Origin: Paragonimus westermani
Lineage: Eukaryota; Platyhelminthes; Trematoda; Plagiorchiida; Troglotrematidae
DNA: 64,000 bases
Direction: 5' to 3'
Assembly (NCBI GenBank): GCA_008508345.1
Contig: QNGE01000836.1
Span: forward strand, 27,710-91,709
The notes beneath the pieces were generated by a model that saw only the letters and a program-made list of their open reading frames with translations, was not told the origin of the DNA and searched no databases. Below, one piece after another: positions 37,630 to 49,010 of this stretch (within the stretch, counting starts at the first letter, position 1; each line of letters begins with the position of its first letter). The translations under genes and the position numbers were made by a program.

Positions 37630-37718
37630 GGCCGGAGTTCTAGTTTCGACCGTGGAAAGCATATGCACCACTGACGAGCTCTAGCAAGAGCAAAAATCGA
37701 GTATAGTGCTTCTTTTTC
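37630..37718 (+). repeat. SINE body segment adjoining the PLE 3' end
   Basis: Starting about 20 bases past the PLE tail, roughly 88 bases align without gaps to the SINE at 47072-47210 read on the opposite strand. Shared anchors include ggccggagttc, actgacgagctcta and tcgagt.tagtg. By eye about five positions in six agree. The tRNA-like head (A box) is not recognisable to the left, where PLE tail sequence lies instead. Confidence 0.6.
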
Positions 37719-38590
37719 TTACGGAAATGTGGTAACCGTGATTAGTTATGATTGACGTTCAACTTATGACAACAGGTTATTAATTTGACCCATTTCACTC
37801 GTTCAAAATACTTTACGTTTTCAGAATTCGAAGCTACTGAGCACATATCGATCAGAACTCGCTAGCCAAAGTTATGTGCACAGAAGTGGTCGAGACAAAC
37901 TATCGGATCACCGTGGTATTGATATTCTGCCTGTCTCCATTTGTCTGTTGTACATGACCCGCATGTTTTACCTTTGCAATTTATGATAGTAGTGAATATC
38001 TTACTATATTACAACATGTCTTATTTTTACCCTGATGTGGTTGTTAAGAGGAACCCAGTGTTCAAAATTTCTCACCACTCAAGGCCTCTAGATTTAGTAG
38101 AAAGTGTTCACAGCTCTGATTATGTAAACAGTAGGGTAACCTATACAGAATTGGTGAGTGAACAATTGTAACTTCTAAACTGTAACAAAAACAATACCGT
38201 GGCTGAAGTGGTAGATAACAAAATAAGTTAGACAGCGTCTGGTAGATGATGACAAAAAGAGGAAGAAGAACAAGGAGACAAATAAGTTTGAAACCGCAAG
38301 CTTGAAGCTAACATTGTAAACGTGAGCTTTATTTTCATATCATCCGATCTTATGAGATAAGAAGTTAGATCTATGGTTTGCAGACAGTGGGGAAAAAGCT
38401 AGTGCACAGACGCGGAATCCAGGTAGTTGCTTGAGGCACCTCCTGAATGCACGAAAGATAACATTTGTCAACGGCATTCGTAAGTCCCAGCGTAAGCTAC
38501 TTGCTGAGTCATCCGATCCATTGAATAGCTTGATGGGGCGAGTACATAACAGAATTTTAGCGCGGAATTTCCGAGCATCCGGTGTAACTT
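37719..38590. other. No supported gene
   Basis: The frame at 37941-38171 has no recognisable domain and no splice pair. Confidence 0.35.
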
Positions 38591-38670
38591 CGTGGCTTAG
38601 CTAGTAGAGTACTCCTTGCGTCTGGTCATACCTTTTCTTTCGCTAGTTTGAATCCAGCCGATGCCGTCAT
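38591..38670 (+). repeat. tRNA-derived SINE-like sequence
   Basis: tggcttagctagtagag (38593-38609) fits a polymerase III A box, and tagtttgaatcc (38644-38655) fits a B box, with spacing suited to a tRNA-like head. The D-arm and acceptor stem do not fold as a functional tRNA, so a SINE head is more likely. It belongs to a different subtype from the 47072-47210 copy. Confidence 0.45.
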
Positions 38671-40445
38671 TTTTCACAATTGGCTCTTCTCCGAATGCTT
38701 AAATGTGCCCAAATATTCATTGGTTAGACAGTTTAGTCGGCAGACAGGTACTTGATCGTACTGATTAGTTAAGAAAGATGTGTTGCACTTATACTAGTTG
38801 GTAAGATAAAATATTAGCAATTAAAGCAAACTGCTTTCCCTTGAAACAACACCGATGGTTATCCCACAGATACAGCGGACCATTATGGGTCAGTCAGATG
38901 GTGGATATCTCTAGCCATGTGATGGCTTACGCAGATATTGTCACAGGAAGCCGTTCTGTGCAAGTATCGAACTTGCTATCGTTTAATTCATATTAAGGGA
39001 GTCGTACACCAACAGGTGCTAGTGTCTACCACAGAAGTGACGAATAACCATGTTTGATCTAGTTACGCCCTGTCCTCACTGAGAAAGCTGAGGAATGCAA
39101 TATATTTCCACATTATATCATATATCGTGCGTTTCAATACTAGGTTACATATTGCATAAAACAATATACATAATAGTTGACGGTACTAACATTTGCACCT
39201 ATTTATACTGACACGTTTCTTAGACGAGTTCCTCGATGTGACCGGATCATACACCACACAAGAAGTATTTTCCAGTTCATAAAGCCATAATGTATATTTG
39301 CAGACTTCTTGGTTTTTCGGATTCACCTCAGCACAAAAGAGCGGTGGATTCGCGAAGTAGACCTTATTTATCTGAGTGTGTATTTGACTACTCGAACACT
39401 GATGAGTAGTGGGTAGTCCAAATGCGTGCGCTGAGGATTACTGCTTTAGCTGATAAGACAAGCGAAATCACCGCTCGTATTTTTACGGACAACCATGAGT
39501 AGTTATATGAAACTGGAGTGAATGCCCCGTCGAACACTGAACAAAAAAACAAGGAGCAGGACAATCACTGTGTGCAAAACACGTGTTTCCGTTCGTAGCA
39601 GTGAAGTTGTGTACGGCATATATCGGTTTTCTCAAAGTGCTGACCCAATTGCCGGCAGCTTCCTTAGATCAACAAATGCATACTTTGGATTCTGCGCTGT
39701 GTGCATATGGAGACTTAAGGGTTTTGCGTTCACTTTTTTTGACTGCCAAAAGAGATATTGTTTACGCACTACCTTATAAATATTATGACCATCCTGCAGA
39801 GAGTGATTAGGTTATTTATTTTACAACAGCTGATTTCTCTCATGGTATGCGTTGTTTGTCCATATCGATCAGATGGCGCGTCAGTCTCGTTATCCACTCC
39901 ACACTCATCGCGCGTGACTGTGACAGTCTGCACGTGTGCGTGCGCCTGCACACGTGTGCTGTTCGGTGGTGTAACATAAAATAGTCTACTGCTGGTGTAC
40001 GCAGTGGTTTCACACAATTGGTGACTGAGAGGTTGGATTATTTGCTTGGAAAACTGCGTGTGAAAATAGGCTGCTTATAACCAGCTCCTTTCGAAAAAAC
40101 ACTAGTTAAAATGTCCAGAAAAATCTGAAAGTGCAGATCAACTCTTAGTGCTGTTCAAATCTCATCAACCACAATTCCCTCGCTTCTTACTCGCAATGAA
40201 GCATTGCACTGTTAGTTGGCAGAATACGCAAGCGTTATGCAAATCCTGATCAGCTGGTTAACTTGCGCAAGAGTGATCCCTAGTTTATGAAGATGAGGGT
40301 GGTGAACCACATAAATAGTGTTCGCGTAGGATGAGGACGCATCGACAGACAGACATTTTAAACCGCACACGTAATTACTGAAGGAGATCAGAATCGGATA
40401 ACGGCATCTATTTAGCAAATTTCGTACCCCAACGATATATGTTAG
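38671..40445. other. No supported gene
   Basis: Frames at 39522-39979 on both strands overlap and lack domains. Confidence 0.35.
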
Positions 40446-40600
40446 AACGGCGGCTGGCGGAAAGTTACATGAAACATGATGTTTTAGAAGAAAAATCCAC
40501 TGATGAAGTGATGAAATCCCTCTGCGATGATCGCCCCTCGCATAATGAAAAGGTGGTCTTTTCAGAAAATTGCCCGTTAAGGAAGGTTCAACAGAAACCT
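40446..40600 (+). CDS. Candidate exon, acidic protein of unknown function
   Basis: An open plus-strand frame follows tatgttag and ends exactly after a complete codon at a consensus donor (acct followed by gtaagtta). The peptide is charged (RRLAESYMKHDVLEEKSTDE) and could be part of a helical region. If 40439 were the initiator instead, this would be a first exon. The function is unknown. Confidence 0.3.
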
Positions 40601-42126
40601 GTAAGTTATATAAACACTATCACCTCAACCACACAACAGAATGACCAGTTATAGTCACACTCTCATCACACCGACTCATTCCTCTTAATTAATAAATATT
40701 TGGAACCAATCTTTTCCAGACTAAAGTTGGTAGCAGAAGTCAGAAACAGCGAACCGTGTGACTTATTTTCCAGCAAAGTCTGATGCCTTTTGTCAGATGC
40801 ATAATACAGTGTTGGTATTTATATGTGGCGCAGTAAAGTTGACGAAAGATACTTATTGAGTTGTGCAACGTTGGATTCCGTTTTCATATTGTTCAATCAT
40901 CAAGCATTAAGGGTATCCTTAACCGCTTACGGACTATAATGAGCATAGGTCACTTTGAGAATAAACGCCGGAACAATCCGCGAGCCAGACAATTGAAGCA
41001 TGGCAACGATTTTTGTAGCCTCCAAGACGGCAGGGTTTTGCCGTATGTTTATTTCAGCACCATCTAAACGGTCACCGATGAGTTCCAGAAAGTCATACAG
41101 AATACATGAGTATGAGAAAAAGAGTTGAAAACCAAACCCTAGGCGTTTTCACGGAAGACACCATTGAACACACAGATTGAGAAGGTAACTCAAAACAACA
41201 TGTTTGTAGTGTACTATGCAAGTACCTTGCCGTAAAAGAACGTTTAAGGTTCTCATCCCGTTCTCTCCGAGTGTGCCGCGCGAACTATATTTCGGTTGGA
41301 TGATACATCAAAGCAACTGCGGATTCAGTTTCAATCATGATCAAGTACGTTGTGATTACGAAGTAAATACTATGATTTCAACCCCATTCATATAAACGAA
41401 ACAACCAAGTAGTTGAAGGTACGTGTTACTGAAGACAAAAATTGCCCAGGGTTTCCTTCATCAAGGCTACCAACGTCAAAAGCTACAGAACTATTCGACT
41501 GTCGTGATACATGACTTGAAAGAATGCCACAACGTATGTTTTGATCAGAATTTAGTGGTTCACAAACAGCTGTCTTCCCATGCAAAATGACATCACGTCA
41601 CCCTTTTTACCATTCCCGTCGGAAGCGCGGGTGTTAAACACGAATATGGAGAAACCCCGTCTACATTATGGCATGCACTGATAAGTAACCTCGAGCAAAA
41701 CAATCCTCATCTACATCAGTCTCATCCTCAGTTAACGGTTCTCAGATTTTTTGATCACTTTAGGAACCACTCAAGTTCACAATCACGGTAAAGAATCCAA
41801 GGAGTCCCTGTTTCCTTGTAAATGTTACTTCGATTACAACACTTCCGGGAAAGAGCGCTAGGAAGGCTGAAAAGTTTGGAGTTAAAACTTGCTCGCGGCA
41901 TCTTTATTGTCAAATAGTTTGTTAAGAAACAGAAACTTGTCAGTGATTGCGTATTCATGCAGCATCAGGCTTGAGGACTTTAACGACACGGATAAGTTTT
42001 CCTTGACATATTCTTGGTTCTGTCGGGTATATTTATAAACTTTTGACTCAAGTCCACTGAAAGGAAAAGTGTTTGAAAAACGATACTGTAACAGAAACGG
42101 TAACCGCAGTCCATCCCATCATCTAC
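40601..42126. other. No firm gene
   Basis: Minus-strand frames at 41388-41585 and 41755-41958 were examined. A possible terminal exon after aaacttttcag (about 41871) reads FLALFPGSVVIEVTF to a stop near 41760, in competition with another open frame. Phases do not join cleanly to the candidate exon at 42127-42357. Confidence 0.3.
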
Positions 42127-42357
42127 CGGAGTACATTATACAGGTACATACAAGTCATCGGTCGGAGAATGTTGGCCGGTAGGCACAAATGCTCGATTAT
42201 CTCAATGATGTGTTGTCGTGCAAAGTAATCAAATTCATTTTCGTTATCAATATCATTTGATTTACGTTGTAAGTTACGGAAAGTTGACCAGTCATTATCT
42301 TCGAAACAGCTGGATTTCTTTCTTATTTCTAAAATCATCCAGTCAAATTTTAATTTT
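42127..42357 (-). CDS. Candidate exon, unidentified minus-strand gene
   Basis: An acceptor-like gtgtgtag is followed by one base, 76 codons and two bases, ending at a gtagat donor. The peptide is rich in charged and aromatic residues, for example EFDYFARQHIIEIIEHLCLP, with no low-complexity bias in AT-rich surroundings where stops should be frequent. It contains no membrane segment. The family is unknown. It would be among the most 3' exons of the minus-strand series at 42.1-53.9 kb. Confidence 0.3.
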
Positions 42358-42419
42358 CTACACACCGTGCTTGCAGAACAATTATAACCGTGTCAAACAA
42401 ACACCCATATCACAAATGA

Positions 42420-42505
42420 TGCACATGGAACTGATCACAGAGCGTCAAAAGAACTTCGACCCATAACGCGAAGGGCTGCCGGTTCGATCCCCTACTCAGA
42501 CAATC
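42420..42505 (+). repeat. Degraded tRNA-derived SINE head
   Basis: aacgcgaagggctgccggttcgatcccc, read as two parts (aacgcgaaggg and ccggttcgatcccc, 42465-42492), has a near-perfect B box and the anticodon/variable-loop context of tRNA-derived SINEs. The A box (about 42428-42445) is degenerate. It lies just upstream, on the opposite strand, of the candidate exon at 42127-42357. Confidence 0.4.
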
Positions 42506-42794
42506 TATAGGTGACATATCAAAGCAAGGATAAGGCCGTTCACGAAGTGTAACTACGAGGATGAACGTCAAGAAGTGCTGCGGATAACATTTCGATGCCT
42601 CGTGGTGACAGTATAAACTGGCAGTCCGAGGTGAATTGTGTCCATTCGCACTAACGGACTTTACAGTAACTGGTGACTTGATTAGAATTTCTCAAAATTT
42701 CTACTCTCTTACTACTTGGCTTTATCTAAAAAAACGTTAGGGCAAGCAGTGTGACTCTAGTTAAAATGGAAAATAAATTATTGGAGCCTGCTTA

Positions 42795-42964
42795 TCAATT
42801 TCGTCTAAACAGAAAAGGCAACACGATATGTCCGCCGTTCAGGTTCGTCCCATCCGCCGCTAGCATAAAACCGGCAAATGCCATACAAAATGCATATAGA
42901 AACAGTAAATGAATGGACCAGCCAAATGTGTTAAATCCATTACACACTAACCCTGCAGTTAGTT
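42795..42964 (-). CDS. Candidate exon with a membrane segment
   Basis: A pyrimidine-rich acceptor (cattctccacaccacag) precedes an open minus-strand frame ending at a TGA near 42795. The peptide includes WSIHLLFLYAFCMAFAGFML, a clear membrane-spanning candidate, then polar residues (AADGTNLNGG). The donor is not certain. It may end the protein, or splice out before the stop. It could follow the exon at 44150-44406, which also carries a hydrophobic stretch. Confidence 0.3.
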
Positions 42965-44149
42965 CTGTGGTGTGGAGAATGAGTGCGTCAGCTTGCACAC
43001 GAAGATGACCCATGTTGTTTGATTGTTAAACCCATCATAACAACCAGTCACCAAGTTCACCTGGCCATATAGTTTAAGTCATTGCTAAGTACCCGTAATC
43101 CGATGCTGTCAACGATTAATAAATGATAGCTGTTTGTGAACAACTTAGCTGGAGCCACTAACACACCACTTTCTACTTTAGAAGGAGCTGGTGTGTGGTA
43201 CATTTTTTCTTAAGAAATGGCGAAAATCATTCACCTCTAGCAAAAATCGCAGCACATTATTGATTAAAGGATAGATTAGTGGTCTTTTTTAAGCGGAGGA
43301 CGGGAAATAAAGTGCAGTTTGGTTTCCGACAGTTGCAAACCAGTTACGTAATTTTTCAAGTTTCAGAAATATACGCGGCTCAGTTATGGGAAGAAAGCAT
43401 GGCAAACAGAGCTGCTTTCGACGATTCAACATTAGGCTAAGTGGAGCACATGTATATAGTTCTACCTCGTGTGAAATGTGGTCAATTAATGGATCGATGG
43501 ATATTTCACTAATGTCGAAAAGAAAGGTTATTTTGAGATTTAATTAACGCCTCGCGTTCAACTGTACAGAATAAGATGGACTGTTAGGATAGAGGTCACG
43601 AGTGTGTCAACTGATTCCACATATGATTACCAGACCATGGGAAATGTAAAGTTTTGAGGCAAACCATCTCAATACATAGTAAAGAAGTTAGTAGGTGAAC
43701 GACGATCATTGCTGTTTTCGCCAACAAGGGACGCTTTAATTACATTGGTTGTAGACCACGGATTCAGTAAGCAGAACAGAATGAGTACGTGCTAAACTTA
43801 AATGTGTGCAACAGTCAAAAATGAGCAAGACCGCCAAACCAGGCGGTAGCCACTGCAAGTGATGTTCTTGAATGTGTTGAACTACTGGTCTTGTCATGTG
43901 GCCTATACAGCTCGTTTCCAGAGAGGAAGGAAACTGGTGCACACGGTAATCGACAGCATGAACAGGCAATGTAGGTTTCAAATAAGGGCACGAAAAGAGA
44001 TAGAATCAAATTGAACGTGTAGCTTGGCTACAACGTAAGACATGGTATATGCAACTGAGAGTCCACTGTCTATCATTTCAGATGGACGATCACTCTGACG
44101 AATGCCATGTTAAATGAGAACATTCGTTTCACTGAAACGATTGGCTCAT
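42965..44149. other. No supported gene
   Basis: Frames at 43736-43981 and 43815-44009 (-) overlap each other and have no recognisable content. Confidence 0.35.
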
Positions 44150-44406
44150 TTACGATGTGAACAACTTCGAACGACTTTTGCAACCTGTGTGCTTATTAAA
44201 AGATTTTTTCGGGTAGACAGGAGAAAAAACCAACATGTAGCAACATAGTGTAGCTAGATACTCAGTAATTTTGTGCTGATGATTCAAACAGCTCAAAAAA
44301 GACAAAGTTAAGGCAAACAGCAAACATTCTGCCAATCGTAGGGCAGGTGTTGTAACACTTTGTTGAGCATTTTTACAAACAACCAACGGTCGCGGTTCTT
44401 CCACAG
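44150..44406 (-). CDS. Candidate exon with hydrophobic segments
   Basis: After a tttacttgttag acceptor the minus strand is open for about 85 codons, to a stop at 44150. The peptide begins VEEPRPLVVCKNAQQSVTTP and continues with hydrophobic segments around LLFALTLSFLSCL and LATLCCYMLVFSPVYP, so it could cross the membrane twice. The two-base start matches the one-base end of the exon at 45568-45773. The donor within it is unclear. Confidence 0.3.
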
Positions 44407-44879
44407 CTAACAAGTAAACTCTATTTGGTTGCCCGTAATGTTCTGTAAAGCCTTCTTTTTTGTACCAATGGCAAGAGGGAAGGGAAGTTGCTAAGTTCCT
44501 TGTGTACTTGTCCTACGAACAGTATGATTTTATAGAAACCTCGTTCAGATATTCAACCCTTTCGAGTGATTTTCTCCTGGAATATCTGAAAATGTCTTTC
44601 TCTTCGTCCTTGTCTTGGACGAAAGTTAGGCAGTGTGCTTGGAGTATCCTACGAACTTTCCTGCAGCCTGTTCGTGACGGATAAGTAGTATGCGAGCGGC
44701 ACTATTCTGCTCAGGTTGCTTGCTGAATTCGTACGGGCCAGGTTGTATGAGGTGAACAACCAGACCGGTCTGCATGGAATACGCTTCTTGCTTTCAAAAT
44801 GCAGAATGTTGTGCTTGAGACCTGAGTTTTTCAAATCTGTTGTTTCTTAGTATAGGTAGCTTACCTGGGGATGGACCCT

Positions 44880-45330
44880 TTTGAGTGACCTGGTAACATG
44901 TACTGCTATTGATGAGAAGTCTACGAGAAGAAGGAAAGCAAACGTTATCTTTGCTAACCTACACCATCTTTGATGTTATCTAAGGGTGTATAAAGCCTGT
45001 GTGCGACCTATTTTGTATCATGGTTTGAAAACATTCTATTCATGACAAGAATATCGGCGGACTAGGTGTGTTTGTCTATCACTTTCTCCACCGATTAGAT
45101 TATCTCAACCAACCTATGAGTGAGCTACGTGGCTGTTCCCCAGTATCCATTTGAAGAAACTATGGATACGCGATCGGTCAGTCAAAAATTATAAAAGCAC
45201 AGAACGAGTTGGTCTGGACAAATGGTTCATACGGCACACTCTTAATGTCATAAATTAAACCACTTACTCTTGATCGTAAGCGCGAGGAGTACTTGCAAAA
45301 ATGTGGTCACAAAATACTAGCTTCCTGTAC
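44880..45330 (+). mobile_element. LINE C-terminal relic
   Basis: Plus-strand pieces match the region after the palm of the LINE type seen at 17060-19640. IDEKSTRRRKANVIFANLHH (about 44908-44970) corresponds to the usual RIxKARxAFANLRHL. RVYKACVRPILYHGLKTFYS (about 44985-45045) corresponds to the VYxAxVRxxLLYGxETW block. The following RRTRCVCL region is frameshifted. No upstream RT core is visible, so it is a truncated, decayed copy. Confidence 0.55.
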
Positions 45331-45567
45331 GTCCGGTTCTGTAAAGTCAGCAAGTGCCGCCTGTCTGTGGTCACTCAGACCGCAGATTAGGGGTGTTACC
45401 TGAGAAGGTAGTGTCTTAAAATCAATGACGAACTGGCACCCTTGAAGTTTTGCACTTATCTCTTAGCGCACGTTACGCCTTTGGTTGCTTTCCTTTTCTT
45501 GATTGATTTATTCTTTCAAGATGCTTTTGTCAGTGCTGCACCGGGCAGCAGATCGAGCCATATCCAC

Positions 45568-45773
45568 CTTTTGTGCTGTAGTTGGACGTTATGACTGAAT
45601 GAAAAGAAAATTTATCCAGCTCAATCAATGCGTTTGTTGTTGTGTAAACAAACTTTTCTTGTTGCTTTGGATGTTCATGTGTTTGAAAAGTGTACTCATA
45701 TGAGAAGAAATGGTTGATATCACTTAATGAATACTCAAACTCAACACCTGTAGGGGAGCAAAGTTCCAGCAAC
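45568..45773 (-). CDS. Candidate exon, unidentified minus-strand gene
   Basis: The exon begins after an acceptor ending gcaccag, with one base, 68 codons and a final base before a gtggat donor, which is not ideal. Its one-base start completes the codon left open by the exon at 46453-46656, and its one-base end fits the exon at 44406. The peptide (EFEYSLSDINHFFSYEYTF, then TNALIELDKFSFHS) looks like an ordinary folded, possibly extracytoplasmic domain. I recognise no family. Confidence 0.35.
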
Positions 45774-45870
45774 CTGGTGCATTTGAATAAATCTGGAATT
45801 ATAAAAAGGCTGAGTCTCTAAAAAGGACTTGTAGTTAAGTTACTGTTCGTGACCACGCAGAATGACTTGA

Positions 45871-45926
45871 GATGTCGTTCCGCAGAGTTTGTTGTAATGA
45901 TGTCGTTCAGCAGAGTTTGCTGTAAT
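45871..45926. repeat. 28-bp tandem duplication
   Basis: Two adjacent 28-base units (45871-45898 and 45899-45926), each with the core gcagagttt, differ at two positions. Confidence 0.9.
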
Positions 45927-46452
45927 GACACCAGACTGCTGAAAACGTTTGAGTGAATTCACAACCCTGACACTCTGAGTCATTTATAACCCGTATTCCT
46001 CCATCTATTCAACAGCTTAAAGGATAATGGTCAGTTATATGTGCGAAGCCCAGCCAGATCGAACGGAAAGGAAAACTTTCGCACGAAATAAATTATCTAC
46101 AAAATCTTCAAAGTATAGTCGTCTATTCACATCACAAATTCGTCAGTTATGTTACTGAATACAAACCTAGCTTTACTTAACGTTTAACTGAGTAGTGAAC
46201 CGTGGAAATGACAGTTTCTAGGACGGTAATTTGAAAAACTGCACCTCCTCCTGAGGGAACCTCAAGAAATGGTTGTTATAGAGTAGCTACTCCATAGTCA
46301 CCTTCAGTGTGTGCAAATAAGTTCCGCAACAAGACAGATAGCACTTACCAGGTAAATCAGATGAATCATTCAGAAACAAAACACGTATAAGTTTGTCTGT
46401 ACCATTCTTATGTGACCAGTAGTCTATGTCAGTGACAAACACAAACGCTTAC

Positions 46453-46656
46453 CGTAAATGATGGTTAGTCACAACAACAAGTGGACGCTTCCAGTGGACT
46501 GGATGGTAAAAGGCGAGTTTGGTTGAGTAATGGCTCAACACACGCAAGAATCTGAAAAAATCAGAAAGGCTTCGAATATTATGAACAGTGTATTTGAAAA
46601 TTATATTGAGGTTATGCTGCTCATTGACGGAATGCAGCAACAGTACGTATGAAGAG
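46453..46656 (-). CDS. Candidate exon, unidentified minus-strand gene
   Basis: The frame is open for 67 codons and stops two bases into a codon at a consensus donor (ttacg followed by gtaagcg). Those two bases plus the first base of the exon at 45773 make an Arg codon in frame. The acceptor is either aaaag (start 46656, phase-compatible with the exon at 47316) or atatatag (start 46666, better sequence but wrong phase). The peptide includes DFFRFLRVLSHYSTKLAFYH and WKRPLVVVTNHHL. I recognise no family. Confidence 0.35.
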
Positions 46657-47071
46657 CTTTTATTAGCTATATATATTTATATAACGTTGGCATAAATTCG
46701 GGGCACCAGTAAACACCCTTCTTATCCATTCAATAACGATTTCTACACGCTCTCACCCCAACTTTCATCCACTAATAATGAATCCGTTAGTAAACCGCTT
46801 CAACCGTCTATTGGCGCCTACAAGCAAATCCTTTACAGCTCCGCAACCTAATTCATTGCGTTTCTGCAGTAGAGGATCGAAGAAAATGAGTGTTCAGAGA
46901 TGAACACATTCCGACAACTGTTAAAGTGGACATTCAATTGCAGAGTTTACTGTGTTTGTTGGCAAATGTCTGCGGACGTTGTTTATAATCATTTTCTTTC
47001 TTCAAGTTGAACATCACTCGTATCTGATCGCAGCCTTCGCATTCAGGTAGACTTTCGAGCCAGCCTCTTTC

Positions 47072-47210
47072 AAAAAGAAACACTAGACTCGAGTTTCGCT
47101 CTCATTAGAGCTCGTCAGTAGTGCATATCCTTGCCACGGCCGGGATTTGAACTCCGGCCATCCAATTATGAAGCAACCGTGTTAACCACTGCGCCACTGA
47201 TCTCACATTA
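47072..47210 (-). repeat. tRNA-derived SINE
   Basis: The minus strand carries an A box (tggcgcagtggttaac, plus coordinates 47181-47196) and a B box (gagttcaaatcccgg, 47141-47155) about 40 bases apart. A body follows with ctgacgagctctaatgagag and a T-rich stretch (tgtttcttttt). The ends of the head do not form an acceptor stem, so this is a SINE rather than a tRNA gene. Related copies lie at 37630-37718 and 48905-49010. Confidence 0.75.
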
Positions 47211-47315
47211 GACAAGACCAAATTTTTACATCTGAACGCTCAACCACTTTCGCTTGTGAGCAATGATAAGGTTGCCTGATCGTCTCGAGAGAATACATAG
47301 TAACTGTCCTGTTAC

Positions 47316-47487
47316 TTCCAGTCGATAACTTCGCGATTAGGACTTCCAAAGCAGTTCAAAATCTTCGATCTCATTATACTTGCAAAGCGATATTTTAGAT
47401 TACTCCTTCTCAATACTGAATGTGTCTTGGGTATCACAAATCGCGTCGCAAATTTTGTTCCCACTGACCGTACACTTGTGGCGTTAA
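47316..47487 (-). CDS. Candidate exon, unidentified minus-strand gene
   Basis: Two bases, 56 codons and two bases lie between a good acceptor (tgtctatacaatcag) and a gtaaca donor. The two-base start completes the codon begun by the last base of the exon at 50906-51113 (G|TT, Val). The peptide is basic (SVLRRSNLKYRFASIMRSK). The family is unknown. Confidence 0.3.
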
Positions 47488-48904
47488 CTGATTGTATAGA
47501 CAATCATATTAAGTAGTGCCACCCTGGAAAAACTACCATTTCTCCGCGTCACTACCAAACGGTCTTAGTGATAGACAACTGAGTGACAGCTGTTAAGCTA
47601 TCGGGTTGTTTATCGTGTGAATCGATTTGGTGGCTGTCATTCAGTTCCTAATAGGCCAGCCATAATATATGCGCCGGTCAGCTGACTCATTTGTTACGCA
47701 AAGATGGACGTTTAAGGCCACGGATAAACTGAATGAGTAAACAGCACTTAGTGCTGACTTGTTGAGAGAGCGACACGTCAAAATTTTCAAGTTAATCCGA
47801 GTCGAAACTCGGCGTCCAGCAGTAAACACCTATTGATTTCCCTTAATGTTTAGGCGGATTAGTCTTTGGGTCTCATTGTAACACGCTGTGTCACATGTCC
47901 GGCCCGTTTATGTGGTTTGTGACTGGTATTCGTAAAATAACAAACTTTACTGCGCGTTCTGTTGCTCCACCTGATAAGAAGCGTTCGTTTCTTTTGCTCG
48001 TTTTCTTGTACTGAAGGCCTGTCTGGTGGATGTACATTGTGCAGCTCGATTTGTGTGTATTTTACTGGTTTGTCTGCTGTGAGAATGATACAGTATTCGG
48101 TGAAGTTACTGCTAATTTTTCTACAATTGTTTACAGTCCATCCTAAATAGATTAATGAGAAAGCGGCGCTGCTATAGATGTGAGACCATCACTGAGGTTT
48201 AAATGTATCAATACCAAGCTGTTATAAATTGGTTCCAGATTCCCATCTCGAAGGCGAGTGTAGTCTTGACTGGTACTTGCTTCCCAAGAGGTTGCTATAG
48301 TTATATTCCGGTAGTACGAATTTTAACTCACGACAAAGCTACCAGCGGATCGAATTCAGGTTTCGCGGTGATTATTTATAATTATCCCATTCTGTCTTAG
48401 CCGCTGGTTTAAATCTAGCCGAGGCCCGTAGTTTTAATAACTGAGCTTCTTTTAGGTTGCCAACTCTGTCACATTAGCTATTGGAAACATCCCAACAGTT
48501 GATATTCACATAATTTCCTTTTCATTCAGACTCATTTGACATACAAGTCGAGTCGAAGTAAGTGGAATGAAAACATTTGGGAATCCTAGTTTATGAGTAG
48601 GTATGTCGTCGAAGAAAATATAGTTATGGCGTTCTCCCTTTGCAACAAATGTCTTTTTACGCAGTTTTGTCACCCTACACACGGCTATAATTTCGCCGAT
48701 GCAATGGACATTGCAGAACTAAACTACTAATTGATTAACATCACACATGGAATGCCCCATTTAAATAAAAACTGCTGTGTATTAGTAGTCCTTTAATTTA
48801 ATTTAATTTGTTCATTATCCGCATGCGAGCTTATAGTCGAGTTGCCCTTCACAAATATAGCTAGGTTTGACCTTGAGACCTTAACTAGAGATTGATTGCA
48901 CAAA
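47488..48904. other. No supported gene
   Basis: The frames at 47641-47829 (-), 47962-48150 (+) and 48203-48400 (+) are unremarkable. Sequence at about 48395-48425 resembles the B-box end of the SINE-like copy at 38591 (gctggtttaaatctagccga), but no A box was found. Confidence 0.35.
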
Positions 48905-49010
48905 TCTGAAATCGGATTCCGCTCTTGTCAGGGCCCGTTAGTGGTACATACGCTTACCGTGGTAAAGATGTGAACTCTGATCACACTGAATTCACCTTCA
49001 TATGTTTCAA
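48905..49010 (-). repeat. Degraded tRNA-derived SINE copy
   Basis: Aligned in parallel with plus-strand 47090-47190, this stretch keeps gctctt/gctctc, cgttagtggtacata against cgtcagtagtgcata, the cttaccgtgg block and a decayed B box (gatgtgaactc). The head beyond the B box is largely lost. Confidence 0.55.

Noticed and set aside
41388..41664. Exon downstream of the 42127-42357 candidate (after aatgtag at 41661)
   Set aside because: The phase-compatible frame meets a stop within about 35 codons, and the longer open frame at 41388-41585 is in a different frame with no acceptor.
47130..47210. Functional tRNA gene on the minus strand
   Set aside because: A and B boxes are good, but the ends do not pair as an acceptor stem and the sequence continues into a repeated SINE body found elsewhere in the window.
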